Shown piece after piece: positions 25,871 through 37,120 of a DNA stretch of 64,000 nucleotides; the stretch's first letter is position 1, and every line of letters starts with the position of its first letter. The position numbers and the translations under genes are program-made. Source of the stretch: Girardinichthys multiradiatus (taxonomy: Eukaryota > Chordata > Actinopteri > Cyprinodontiformes > Goodeidae); NCBI RefSeq assembly GCF_021462225.1, contig NC_061794.1:18555784-18619783 (forward strand), in the 5' to 3' direction. Below the pieces are notes generated by a model. The model searched no databases and was not told the DNA's origin. It worked only from the letters and a program-made list of their open reading frames with translations.

Positions 25871-27377
25871 GTAAAGCCTAAAAAAGAGACCACTTGTTTA
25901 TGAACCTGTTTAAATTGTTTTATTCATTTCTTTGTTTGAGGAGGACTTCATCTGGCTGTGGATCTGTTGTGTTTCAACTGAGTTATATCATATCTGAAAA
26001 TGTTAACATTAAATGATTATATTTTATGCATTGCAGTGAAAATAACACTGTTGATTGAATTTGAATGGTTCTGATTTAAAGATGATTCAGATGGTTGGAT
26101 ATATATATATATATATTGCCATGCATTTCCGTCTCTACCCATTGATTTCCCCTCCCTCTAAATGGCCCCTTCTTCTCTGTATCTATCAAAATAATTTAGT
26201 GGGGAGGAAAAACCATCTGCTGCCATTGTTTCCCCAGGCTCGTGCTGTCCTCGTGCCCCTGATATGGCCGGACAATAATTTTCCCTCAATTAGGAATCAT
26301 GTATTACGAACCGCTGCTCACTTCACTGGACTGCTTTTACCCTCTAAAATGACACATAACTTAATAAAAGAGATAAAGACACAAAGTTTTCAGCTTTTGT
26401 GCACCACTTCACACTCTGCTCATCAGCATCAGCAGAGTGACTGATGGGGATGTCTGGAGCGCGCTCTGAGGCGCATGAGTAAAAACACGGTCAGAGCTGG
26501 AGTCGGCAGCTATTGGTGGAGAAGCCCGTGCGACGCCCCGAGCTTACTTTCGTAAAATTTTTGGAAAAACAAAAAAAGGACATGGCCAGATGTTAGCTTG
26601 AAGCTTGGCTTTTGGCTTGGTGAGGCTTCCTTGGGTATTCAAATCCTGTCTGAACCATTAGGCAGTGCGCAAAAAGTTCTCCGCCGCTATGGAAACGACG
26701 CTCAAGGACAATGCTTTGCTTTGCAGTCGACTTCATCTTTTTAAATTAGAGCAATGACAAGGGATCTAATAGGTGACAAAGGGTTTGGACGCAATTATAC
26801 TCTGAAGATTAATATTCTGTGTTTGGAATGCTTTCTTTATCCATAAATGTGATAAGGAAATCTACCCTTATATTGCTTTAATGCTTGCATGCTTGCATAA
26901 TATACTTTAGTCATAAACAACATAACCTGGCAGTGGCGAAAGGGTTATGCAATATGTGCTATCATTATACATGGTCCGTACGTCTTTACCTTTATGCGAC
27001 AGATCTGACATAACTCAGAATTACGTCGAAATCAAAATTATTTTCGGCATTTTACTGTAAGCACATTGATCTTTTGTTGCCCCATAACATGTGACTTAAT
27101 GAGAAGATTGAATCAAGTGACGTCAAATGAATGGCTACATCAGAAAAAAAGTTGTAATTTCCGTCCATGTGGCGTCAGAAGCATTATGAAATCGGGGTTT
27201 GTTTAAGTGTCGGAAGCCTAGAACAGGTTTCCAGAGACGTTTTTGTTTTCACAGTAGGGTATAAAATACATAAAGCAGTAGTGAACATGCAGTGTTAAAA
27301 ACAATAAATGATTAAACAATTAAAATAAAACAAAATTATAAATCCTCAAAATAAAAAAAAATCAGGCAAGAGATGTA
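25871..27377. other. Intergenic, GC-rich block at 26130-26560
   Basis: A short (TA)n tract lies at 26099-26117. The block at about 26130-26560 combines homeodomain-type ATTA motifs (CCTCAATTAGGAATC), an inverted CCAAT box (GCTATTGGTGG) and CpG-rich stretches, without a coding frame. It is possibly regulatory. The rest is AT-rich. Confidence 0.35.
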
Positions 27378-28647
27378 CAGGGCATGGACAATGAAACTGA
27401 AACTCCTGGTTTTAGACCACAATAATTTATTAGTATGGTGTAGGGCCTCCTTTTGCGGCCAATACAGCGTCAATTCGTCTTGGGAATGACATATACAAGT
27501 CCTGCACAGTGGTCAGAGGGATTTTAAGCCATTCTTCTTGCAGGATAGTGGCCAGGTCACTACGTGATACTGGTGGAGGAAAACGTTTCCTGACTCACTC
27601 CTCCAAAACACCCCAAAGTGGCTCAATAATATTTAGATCTGGTGACTGTGCAGGCCATGGGAGATGTTCAACTTCACTTTCATGTTCATCAAACCAATCT
27701 TTCACCAGTCTTGCTGTGTGTATTGGTGCATTGTCATCCTGATACACGGCACCGCCTTCAGGATACAATGTTTGAACCATTGGATGCACATGGTCCTCAA
27801 GAATGGTTCAGTAGTCCTTGGCAGTGACGCGCCCATCTAGCACAAGTATTGGGCCAAGGGAATGCCATGATATGGCAGCCCAAACCATCACTGATCCACC
27901 CCCATGCTTCACTCTGGGCATGCAACAGTCTGGGTGGTACACTTCTTTGGGGCTTCTCCACATCATAACTCTTCCGGATGTGGGGAAAACAGTAAAGGTG
28001 GACGCATCAGAGAACAATACTTGTTTCACATTGTCCACAGCCCAAGATATGTTCTCCTTGCACCATTGAAACCGATGTTTGGCATTGGCATGAGTGACCA
28101 AAGGTTTGGCTATAGCAGCCTGGCCGTGTATATTGACCCTGTGGAGCTCCCGACGGACAGTTCTGGTGGAAACAGGAGAGTTGAGGTGCACATTTAATTC
28201 TGCCGTGATTTGGGCAGCCGTGGTTTTATGTTTTTTGGATACAATCCGGGTTAGCACCCGAACATCCCTTTCAGACAGCTTCCTCTTGCGTCCACAGTTA
28301 ATCCTGTTGGATGTGGTTTGTCCTTCTTGGTGGTATGCTGACATTACCCTGGATACCGTGGCTCTTGATACATCACAAAGACTTGCTGTCTTGGTCACAG
28401 ATGCGCCAGCAAGATGTGCACCAACAATTTGTCCTCTTTTGAACTCTGGTATGTCACCCATAATGTTGTGTGCATTTCAATATTTTGAGCAAAACCGTGC
28501 TCTTACCCTGCTAATTGAACCTTCACACTTTGCTCTTACTGGTGCAATGTGCAATCAATGAAGACTAGCTACCAGGCTGGTCCAATTTAGCCATGAAACC
28601 TCCCACACTAAAATGACAGGTGTTTCAGTTTCATTGTCCAACCCCTG
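27378..28647 (-). mobile_element. Tc1/mariner-superfamily transposon with DD36E spacing
   Basis: A 1270-bp element is bounded by TA at 27376-27377 and 28648-28649. Its short inverted ends begin CAGGGCATGGACAATGAAAC at the left and CAGGGGTTGGACAATGAAAC (reverse strand) at the right. It encodes one transposase on the minus strand. Gene length, TA flanks and motifs place it in Tc1/mariner. The D-to-E spacing differs from the Tc1 copies elsewhere in this window. Confidence 0.92.
27505..28461 (-). pseudogene. DD36E-type transposase with two in-frame stops
   Basis: The frame opens MGDIPEFKRGQIVGAHLAGA with an HTH (KTASLCDVSRATVSRVM), then a GRKRKL linker and second HTH. The catalytic region follows: LFSDAST (first Asp), HGGGSVMVWAAISW, QDDNAPIHTAR (second Asp) and SPDLNIIEPLW (Glu). 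There are 36 residues between the second Asp and the Glu, against 34 in the other Tc1 copies here. One frame is kept throughout, broken by TGA at about 27810 after AKDY and by TGA at about 27596 after LEE. It is a recent but inactive copy. Confidence 0.9.
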
Positions 28648-28649
28648 TA

Positions 28650-29010
28650 GATATGCTGTTGTAATTCTAAAAATACAATAACAAAGCATAACTAGGCTTT
28701 GCTCACTGGACCTCAGGAACCTACTGGGGGTACAAGGATTTAAAGGATCAATGGCATATGCTGGCGCTTTTCTATGCAAAGTCCTAAAATCCAGAACCAA
28801 AATCTTAAAGTGAACTCTGGAATTAATGGGCAGCCAGTGGAGCTCGAAAAGTAGCAAGATCACATGTGTATGTAAAAGTCAAAAGTCTAGCACAAGCATT
28901 TTGAACCAAGGAAGTTTTGTTAAGACAGGTGAAAACAAAGTAGTTCAGATGTGATAAAGTTAATGCATAAACAACAATTTCCAGTTCCGAGCATGGCACA
29001 ATGTAACTCA
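28650..29010 (-). mobile_element. Non-LTR retrotransposon C-terminal fragment
   Basis: The minus strand reads LHWLPINSRVHFKILVLDFR and then TLHRKAPAYAIDPLNPCTPS, a block common at the C-terminus of fish LINE polyproteins. Flanking sequence (GGGCAGCCAGTGGAGCTC) is also a familiar fish repeat. The rest is decayed. It directly abuts the DD36E element. Confidence 0.55.
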
Positions 29011-29459
29011 CCTTAACAATGTTCCTGAAATGATATAAGCTAGAGTATACCAGATGAAAACAAAGAGTAAAAGCTGAATCAAAAATACAACAAGATTCTT
29101 AGCAGAATGTTTGGTATAAGATGCAAGATAATCAAAAGATTCCCTGAAATTAGGAACAATCTTCTCCGGGCATTAGAGGCCCCAACAAAGAACCTTGTGG
29201 CACGCCATAGGCGAAAGAAATTGAAGAATACCTATGCTTGGAAGCAGCCACACAAATCAAACGCTCAGACAGATAAGAGAAAAAGCCTTCCAGTGCAGAT
29301 CCTGATACACCTACAGAGTCTTAGCCTATCAAGTAACATGTGATGGTCAACCGTATGAAATGGTATGTGTATAATGCTCATACATACACAAAGTAGTGCA
29401 CAATTGTGAAGCAACAGAAAAATTATACAATTTCAATTTAATCTCAGTATAAATCTAGC

Positions 29460-30250
29460 TTTTCTGTGAAGGTCTCTTTTTTTATAGAACATTAGTGAAC
29501 AAACAACATCAAGAAAAAAGCTGTTGTTGAAAAAAACCCAAAGAAGTCTTATGCAGTAAATATGTGGAAGAAAGTGCCATAGTCAAACAAGGCCAAACTT
29601 TTACTTTTTGGCCTACATGGAAAAACCTTTGTTTAGGAGAAAATGTAAGAACCTACGTATTTGATTATGTGTGTTGAAGAACAGATGCATCTGAAATGGA
29701 AGACTCAGGCTTCCAAGAACAGGAATTTGAGACCCCTATATCAGTGAAAGATGCTGATCTGGTAAAATGATACCAAAATTTAACTTTTTGGTCAGCCTCC
29801 AAAATGGCATTTGTGAGGGAAAACATGTGCTACACCTTATACTAAACACATATCCCCAGGGTGAATCATGGGGGTGGTGGGTTTCTTTTTTTTTTTGGCA
29901 AGAACAGAGAACCTGATCACAGTTAAGGCGAAGACTGGTGGAGCTAAATACACATCGGACCTAGATGTTGCAAAACACTTTAGACTGGGATGTAGTTCAC
30001 CTTCCTGCAGCACAATGAACCTTAACATACAGCCAGAATAACAATGGAATTGTTTAGATTAAATGATATTAATGTGTGAGAGTAGCCCAGTCAAAGTCTA
30101 CACTTAAATTCAATTGAGAATCTTTAGCAAGACTTGAAAATTGTGTTGTTACAGACGTTCTCTTTTCTGTCTAACTGAGCGTGAGCTATTTCGTAAAGAA
30201 GAACGAGCAAAAGTTTCACCCTGCAGATGTGAAAGCTGACAATATTTTAA
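29460..30250 (+). mobile_element. Degenerate Tc1-like transposon
   Basis: Plus-strand blocks correspond to a Tc1 core. Around 29560-29615 there is a WKKV..-type block, near 29865-29890 a degenerate glycine-rich block, and near 30090-30130 the [10 protein letters not shown] counterpart. There are multiple frameshifts and no clear ends. Confidence 0.5.
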
Positions 30251-31546
30251 AATTGGTCTTTTATACTAATAGTTTGCATCTGGATCACAAACTAGTCTAT
30301 TTGTCCTTCAGATCGATAAAAACATTGGTGGCATTTTTATGATATGGAGTTTAGACAAAAATTCAGAATGAAAGACTCACCTTCACCGTCTCCACCTTCC
30401 AATGACTCTTCTGTGCGTCTCCCGGCCTTCCTATCAACATCCTGTCCATCTGATTCTCCATCCAATCACCTTCCGACGCCTTGCTTTTAAAGGACCCTCA
30501 GCTGTGTTCATCCTCGCTTGTCAGCTGAGCTCATCCCTCCTCCACCACACCTCCACCATCTTCCTTCCTATCTACGCCTGGCTTCCTCGCTCCCTGGCCG
30601 CCAATGCACCACCAGTGTCGGATCAGGGGGAAGACATCTCTAAATCTAATCCTTACAAATGATCATCTTATCTCATGTCATTCTCAGCATTCATGTCTTC
30701 CTCCCAGGTCCGAGCGCCAAATAAATAACCATGTAATTTCTCATCATTAAAACTTTTCTAATTGCCATCCCTTTCTTTGTGAGTCTTTTCAGATTGAATT
30801 GGGTATTAGTGTCTTTTTGGATTCATTTTAAAAGTTTTTCTTCCTTGAGCTCACGCAGCTTAGGCTGATATATGCATTTTCTTTTCTATTCTATCTTCAG
30901 TCATGTTAAATATAGAACAACATCTACATAAGGAGTTTCAGAGTCTCACATGTCCATATGTGTAAAGCCAAAGCAGACTTTTTAAATAAATCTATGTTGA
31001 TTCTCATGCAAGAAATATTCTGATGGTGACACGAGAGTTGGACTTCATGTCTCATTTCTTGAAAATGTTTCGCTCTTCATCTAAAACTTTGGTCCAGTTG
31101 TGACCAACTGATAGTGATTTTGATGTATTGAGATACTGTTGAATCATTGCAGTTGTCTTCTGCGTGATGCACTTGAGAAACAAAAAAATGATTTGGCCTG
31201 AAACATATTCTTAAACTTCACCACCATGGAAAGTGGTTGCCAAAAACAAACAAACAAAACCAAAACGCCATGGAGAAAATACTTTATCTCAGGATCAATA
31301 TCCTCCCAGTTTCATTAATGGCTTAAATATTAACACGCTAAAATCATAGGCAGCAGTAGAAAGCCTGAACTGGTTTATTTCTATTTTGTTCTTCCTTTCA
31401 ACACAGATTTTACTTTCTTATACAGATGATTGCTTGTCTGGGGGATAATCTATGTGACAATTGTAAAAGAAAATAAAGCCCAGTCGTAAAAGTTTCTTGC
31501 TATGAAATTTTCCCATTCAAAGAATATTATAACAAAGTGGAAGTGA
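30251..31546. other. Intergenic, pyrimidine-rich block, no gene recognised
   Basis: The block 30375-30740 is C/T-rich and ends in AATAAATAACC plus CATTAAAACTTTTC, which looks like an exon or 3' end of a retroposed transcript. I cannot identify a source. The remainder is AT-rich. Confidence 0.35.
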
Positions 31547-31550
31547 TTAG

Positions 31551-31834
31551 TAATATAATATAATATAATATAATATAATATAATATAATATAATATAATA
31601 TAATATAATATAATATAGTATAATATAATATAATATAATATAATATAATATAATATAGTATAATATAATATAATATAATATAATATAATATAATATAATA
31701 TAATATAATATAATATAATATAATATAATATAATATAGTATAATATAATATAATATAATATAATATAATATAATATAATATAATATAATATAATATAATA
31801 TAATATAATATAATATAATATAATATAATATAAT
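31551..31834. repeat. (TAATA)n pentanucleotide microsatellite
   Basis: About 57 tandem copies of TAATA run without length variation. The only changes are three TAGTA variants ending at 31620, 31660 and 31740. The long minus-strand frame through it (YIILYY repeats) is a by-product of a stop-free unit. Confidence 0.97.
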
Positions 31835-31849
31835 GGAGGCTCAGTCATA

Positions 31850-32550
31850 AAGTGATAGGCCAGGTTAAATCACAGAGTGGTCAGTGGCGTGTGCAGAGGT
31901 CACCAAGTTCTATAATGTCAATAGTGACAAGCCTCTACACTTTAAGTGGTCTTCAGATTTGCCCAAGAACATTGCATAAAAAGCTGCATTTAATGGGTTT
32001 TCAGCTGCATCCAAGCCTGTCAACACCATGGACAATGCAAAGCGTCTGATGCAGTAGTATAAAGCACTGGATTCTAGAGCATTGGAGACAAGATGTTCTC
32101 TGGCATTCCCATGGATGAGTCTGGATTTGGCAGTTGCCAGTACAATGCCAGAATGCATTGTTCCAGTGAAAATAACTTTTAATGTTTCAGCATACTAAGA
32201 CATTTTGAACAGTTTTCTGCTCCTAATTTTCTGAGAACAGTTTGGGGATGGCTCCTTCCCGTTTCAACATGACTGTGCACCAGTGCACAAAGCAAGGTCC
32301 ATAAAGACATTAATAAGCAAGTATGGTTTTGAGGAACTTGACTGGTCTGCACAGAGTCCTGACCTTAATCGCATAAAAGCCCCTTGGGATGAATTACAGT
32401 GGAAACATGGAGCCAGGCATTCTCATCCAACACCAGTGTCTGACCTCACAAATCTGGAAGAATGGTAAAATATTCCCAAAAACACACTCCTAAGCCTTGT
32501 GGAAAGCCTTCCCAGAAGAGCTGAAGCTGTTGCAACGGGTATGCCGATGT
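31850..32550 (+). mobile_element. Degenerate Tc1/mariner-type transposon
   Basis: Plus-strand blocks near 32260-32400 read HDCAPVHKARSI and LDWSAQSPDLNRI, the second Asp and C-terminal catalytic region of a Tc1-type transposase in which the usual final ENLW is altered. Upstream frames are lost. It sits directly against the TAATA microsatellite. Confidence 0.6.
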
Positions 32551-32551
32551 C

Positions 32552-32580
32552 GAATGAGTGAGTGAGTGAGTGAGTGAGCG
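32552..32580. repeat. (GAGT)n microsatellite
   Basis: Seven or so GAGT units lie at the end of the preceding transposon relic. Confidence 0.9.
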
Positions 32581-32639
32581 AAAATGGGAATTTATGCAGC
32601 ACTTTTCATTTAGGTCTTGACTTTAAATGGGCCATTCTA

Positions 32640-33330
32640 CAACACATATATATAGGTTTATCTGTATCCTAGATCTAACAGATTTTCCTCCAAGGTTGTC
32701 CTGCATTCAGTTCCATTTTTCAACAATCTCTAACCAGTTTCAGTGTTTCTGCTGAAGAAAAACATCCACACAGTATGGTGCTGCCACCACCATGTTTCAC
32801 CTTGGGCATGGTGTGTTGAGAAATGGGTGATATTTTCTCCACATAAAGTGTTTACAAAGATCAGTTTTGTTCTCCTCTGAACAGAGAACCATGTTTGCTG
32901 TGTATATGGCAAACTGCACATGGAACTTGTCACAGCTTTCTTTCAACAAGGATTTTCTTCTTGCTACTCGTCCATAAAGGTCAGATTTATGGAGTACACA
33001 ACTAATAGATTTACCATCAACAGATTCTCACACCTGAGCTGTGGATCTCTACAGCTCCTGTAGTTACCATGGTCCTCTTGGCTGCTTCTCTGATTAATGA
33101 CCTCATTGCCCAGCCTTTTTGTTTCATAACCTACCTCTCTGATCTGTTTGCTGTGTTCCTTGGTTTTCATGTTTGTTCTCTAATGTTCTCTACCAAACCT
33201 ACGACGCCTCCACAGAACCCCTGGATATACACTAAGATTAAATACACACAGGTGAAAAAGGGTTCACTGGATTTTCTGTATCAGATTAAGAAGGGTCTGA
33301 ATACAAATGCACTCCACACCTTTTAATTTT
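32640..33330 (-). mobile_element. Degenerate Tc1-like transposon
   Basis: Read on the minus strand, 32760-32830 is the degenerate counterpart of the glycine-rich core block. The stretch 33040-33120 matches the conserved Tc1 5' coding region. It is a relic with no open frame and ends about 100 bp upstream of the LINE. Confidence 0.55.
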
Positions 33331-33435
33331 AATTTTTTCCCCCCAAAAATTTTGATTCATGTATCATTTCCCCTTAACCTCACAATTATGTACACTTTCT
33401 AATGCTGGTCACAAATAAATCTAATGACACACACT

Positions 33436-33651
33436 GAAATGAGAGAATTGCGCCGCTCAAAGTGGCAGCAGGTTGGAGTAGCTCTGTTACATTTGATTCT
33501 GATTTATTCTTTTTTGGGAACTATTCCTCTTGTGGTGGATACAGTTGATTTTTTATTTTATTTTTTTGGACAACTGTCCTCTCTGGTGTCAGATGCTGTG
33601 CAGCTTGGAGGATTTTTCCTAATACTTTCTATTTTTGGACATTTGTTATGA
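33436..33651 (+). CDS. Small hydrophobic ORF at the LINE 5' end
   Basis: A 71-codon frame (from the Met at 33436; an upstream in-frame Met lies at 33424) encodes a basic start (MRELRRSKWQQ) followed by almost continuous hydrophobic segments (VALLHLILIYSFLGTIPLVV and FFLILSIFGHLL). The TGA at 33649-33651 overlaps the ATG at 33648-33650 of the next frame in an ATGA arrangement, as in stop-start coupled genes. I do not recognise the product. It may be a genuine leader or ORF1 remnant of the LINE, or chance. Confidence 0.35.
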   Translation, partial: EMRELRRSKWQQVGVALLHLILIYSFLGTIPLVVDTVDFLFYFFGQLSSLVSDAVQLGGFFLILSIFGHLL

Positions 33652-34591
33652 TGCATTGCCATGGCAACGGGGTTGTTCCTTACAACCGGGAGCAGCTGAT
33701 TAATATCTCAAAAGCTCAACTAATACTTCAACTACAACCCCAAATCCCTGATGAGTTGAAAAGTAGACACAGTGGATGCATAGCAGGAGCTAAGAGAAGA
33801 GAGATAAGGAGGAAGTTCAAACCATCTCTCCTATCGATTATGATGGGCAATGTGAGATCATTGGGAAACAAGTTGGATGAACTCCAAGCCCTACAATTCA
33901 ATTCAATTCAATTCAAAAATACTTTATTAATCCCAAAGGGAAATTAAAAGGACCCAGCCAGAGTACCGGGCATGCAGTATTATGTGTTTTACTGAGACAT
34001 GGCTGCAGGATCCCCGACTCCAGCGTCTCTCTGCCGGGCTTTTTAACCATACAAGCAGACAGAGATTTAAAGAGGAGCGGCAAATGTAAAGGAGGTGGAC
34101 TGGCAGTACTTGTGAACAACACATGGTGTAATCCAGGACATGTAACTGTGAAGTGTCGTCTCTGCAGTCCAGATATTGAACTGTTGGCAGTAAGTTTCTG
34201 TCCATATTATTTACCCAGAGAGTTCACCAGTGTTATTTTGGCAACAGTTTATGTTCCACCTTCCGCTGTTGCTGACACTGCATGTGATGCCATCAGCTCA
34301 GTTGTTGCTAAGCTACAGACACAAAACCCCAATGCTTTTGTGGCAATTTCTGGTGATTTTAATCATGCTTCACTCTCTGCTACACTTCCAATGTTTCAAC
34401 AGTTTGTCAGCTGCTCTACCAGAGAAAACAAAACATTGGATTTGTTTTATGCAAATGTCAAGGACTCATACATCTCTACAGCAAGACCTCCTCTAGGCAA
34501 ATCAGATTACAATCTTGTTTTTCTCTGCTTGAAATATAAGCCCCTTGTTCAGAGGCAACCTGTAATAAAGAGGACTGTGAGAAAATGGTAA
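33648..34591 (+). pseudogene. LINE endonuclease region, broken
   Basis: The frame starts YNREQLINISKAQLILQL, with a basic linker (GAKRREIRRKFKPSLLSI) and MGNVRSLGNKLDELQAL, the conserved start of an apurinic-type endonuclease domain. After a short nested insertion it continues (CFTETWLQD, then KGGGLAVLVNNTW). The domain's GDFNHASL and LDLFYANVKDSY motifs follow. The final catalytic motif reads PPLGKSDYNLV, with Tyr where these enzymes have His. A frame change lies near 34060 and TAA ends the frame at 34589-34591. Confidence 0.8.
33893..33948 (-). mobile_element. Nested, extremely truncated LINE 3' tail
   Basis: AATTCAATTCAATTC and TACTTTATTAATCCCAAAGG on the plus strand are the reverse complement of the 3' tail of the host LINE family (37313-37352). 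The insertion is about 56 bp, antisense, and splits the endonuclease frame between ELQAL and the downstream TQPEYRACS-type codons. Confidence 0.8.
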
Positions 34592-35215
34592 CAGGAAGCT
34601 GAAGAAGCCCAGAAAGGTTGCTTTGAGGCTACAGACTGGGACGCACTGTGCCAGCCACATGGAGAGGACATCAATGCCATGACTGAGTGTGTAACCGACT
34701 ATATAAAGTTCTGTGTGGATAACATCATCCCCACCAGAACCGTGAGATGCTTCCCCAATAACAAACCTTGGATCACCATTGACCTGAAGGACCTGCTTAA
34801 CAAGAAAAAAAGAACCATCAGAGAGGGAGACAGAGAATTATTGAGGAGTATACAGAAGCAACTTAAAGTCAAGATAAGAGACAGCAAGGAGATGTACAAG
34901 AAGAAGCTGGAGAGCAAGCTCCAGCAAAACAATATCAGAGATGTGTGTACAGGGATGAAGAAGATCATGAGCTTCAGGCAGAGGGTTGATCGGACGGATG
35001 AAGGTCTGGACAGAGCCAATGAACTGAACACATTCTTCAATAGGTTCAGTTCAGAAACAAGCTTCGCATCCTCCTCCCCTGCTCACAGCCAAACAGACAT
35101 CCCACCCTCCTTTGACCCACAGGACCCACAGCTGTCCAGTAACACCTCATTTTTTATCTTCCACCTCAGCCATGGACCCTCGACCCTTCTGCTTCTACAT
35201 GTTTGCCTTCAACCA

Positions 35216-35795
35216 TATCAGAATCAGAATCAGCTTTATTGCCAAGTTCATACATAGAAACAAGGAATTTGACTCCAGTACACTTTGCTCTTTGGTTTTG
35301 TTTTTGCATTACAGAATATACATATTTACAATGTATAATATACACATATATAATAAAAAGGTGCATTTGCAACATCTGTATGCTGTTGTTTTGTACTCTA
35401 TTGAATGTTCAACAGAGAAACAGCCTGGGGGAAGAAACTGTCTCTGTGGCGGCTGGTTTTAGTGAACAGTGCTCTGTAGCGGCGGCCTGAAGGTAAAGCT
35501 CTGAACAGTTTATGTGCAGGGTGTGTGGGGTCTGCAGAGGTTTTAGCTGCTCTTTTCCTGACCCTGGACTTGTATAAGTCCTGGATGGAGGGAAGGTCAG
35601 CCCTGATTATTCTCTCTGCATTCCTGATTATTAGTTGCAGTCTGCACCTTTCCTGTTTTGTGGATGAGCCAAACCACACTGAGATGGATGAAGACAGGAC
35701 AGATTGAATGATGGCAGTGTAGAAGATGACCAGCAGCTCCTGTGGAAGGTTGAACTTCTTGAGTTGCCTCAGGATGTACAGTCTCTGCTGGGACG
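35216..35795 (-). mobile_element. Nested 5'-truncated LINE of a second family
   Basis: On the minus strand this reads the reverse-transcriptase C-terminus ([12 protein letters not shown] codons near 35740), then WFGSSTKQERCRLQLIIRNA, ERIIRADLPSIQDLYKSR and TSADPTHPAHKLFRALPSGR, an untranslated part, and a TTGGCAATAAAGCTGATTCT-type tail at 35216-35250. It is antisense within the linker of the host LINE and closer to the 9901-11350 element than to its host. Confidence 0.85.
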
Positions 35796-35859
35796 CTGAT
35801 CAGAAGATGCTGATGCTTCCTTTGCTTCCCCCTTCCACCTGTGTGTCTCAAGAAGTCAA

Positions 35860-37120
35860 GTGAAGATGCAACTGGAGAGACTGAATTGGAATAAGGCTGC
35901 AGGTCCAGATCATGTCAGCCCTAGAGTCCTGAAGGCCTGTGCAGAGCAGCTCTGTGGGATTCTGCAGCACCTCTTCAACCTTAGCCTGGCCCAGAAGAAG
36001 GTTCCGGTGTTGTGGAAGACCTCCTGTCTTTTTCCGGTACCAAAGAAAACTCACATCAGTCCTCAATGACTATAGACCTGTTGCGCTGACATCTCACATC
36101 ATGAAGGTCCTAGAGAGACTCTTGTTGGCCCACCTGAGTAAGCAAACAGTAAACCATCAGGACCCCCTTCAGTTTGCTTATCGCTGTGGAGTTGGAGTTG
36201 AAGATGCCATCATAAACCTGCTTCAACAAACCCACTGTCATCTGGACAAAGCCAGCAGCACTGTGAGGATCATGTTCTTTGATTTCTCCAGTGCATTTAA
36301 TACAATCCAACCTGATTTGCTCTGTCAGAAACTCCAGAAGACTCAGGTGGAGGCCTCAACAATCTCCTGGATCAAAGACTACCTGACAAACAGACCACAG
36401 TTTATGAGACTGAAGGGTTGTGAGTCTAACCAGGTAGTCAGCAGCACAGGAGCACCACAGGGGACTGTACTCTCACAATTCCTTTTCACTGTGTACACCT
36501 CAGACTTCCAGTACAAGACAGACTCCTGTTACCTGCAGAAATACTCGGATGATTCTGCAGTCGTGGGGTGGATCAGAGATGGACAAGAAGATGAGTACAG
36601 GAAGGTGGTGGACCGCTTTGTGGCATGGTGTGGAAACAATCATCTCATTTTGAACGTGACTAAAACAAAGGAGATGATTGTAGATTTTAAGAGAAACAGG
36701 AATAAGTCAAAAACTATTTCCATCATGGGAGAAGAAGTGGAGGTGGTGGAGGAGTATAAATACCTCGGTGTTCACCTGGACAACAGACTAGAGTGGAGAT
36801 TCAACTGTGAAGCCATCTACAAGAAAGGACAGAGCAGACTGTACTTCTTGAGGAAGCTTAGGTCCTTTGGTGTTTGCAGCAAGATGCTGTATATCTTCTA
36901 TAAGTCTGTTGTGGAGAGTGTGATCTCTTCTGCCATCATCTGCTGGGGAAGCAGCATCAGAGCCAGGGACTTAAAAAAGCTCAACAAGCTGATAAAAAAG
37001 GCTGGCTCTTTTGCTCTGTCCACCATGATCCACAATGATCTCCAGAGGTTCCAGAGGAGTCCCCAACTCCTCTGGAACCTCTGGAGATCATTGTGGAAAG
37101 ATGGATTCTTCATAAAATGA
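35860..37120 (+). pseudogene. LINE reverse transcriptase, frameshifted
   Basis: The first part (NWNKAAGPDHVSPRVLKAC and WKTSCLFPVPKK) shifts frame near 36055 and continues LNDYRPVALTSHIMKVLERL. The catalytic blocks are FFDFSSAFNTIQPDLL (first Asp), STGAPQGTVLS, and YSDDSAVVGW (the YxDD box). VDRFVAWCGNNHLILNVTKT and YKYLGVHLDNRLEW follow. At 37030-37096 a palindromic duplication interrupts the C-terminal block before YRRSFLPTAISIYN. Confidence 0.88.

Noticed and set aside
31450..31848. 132-residue Tyr/Ile-rich frame
   Set aside because: It is the translation of the TAATA microsatellite.
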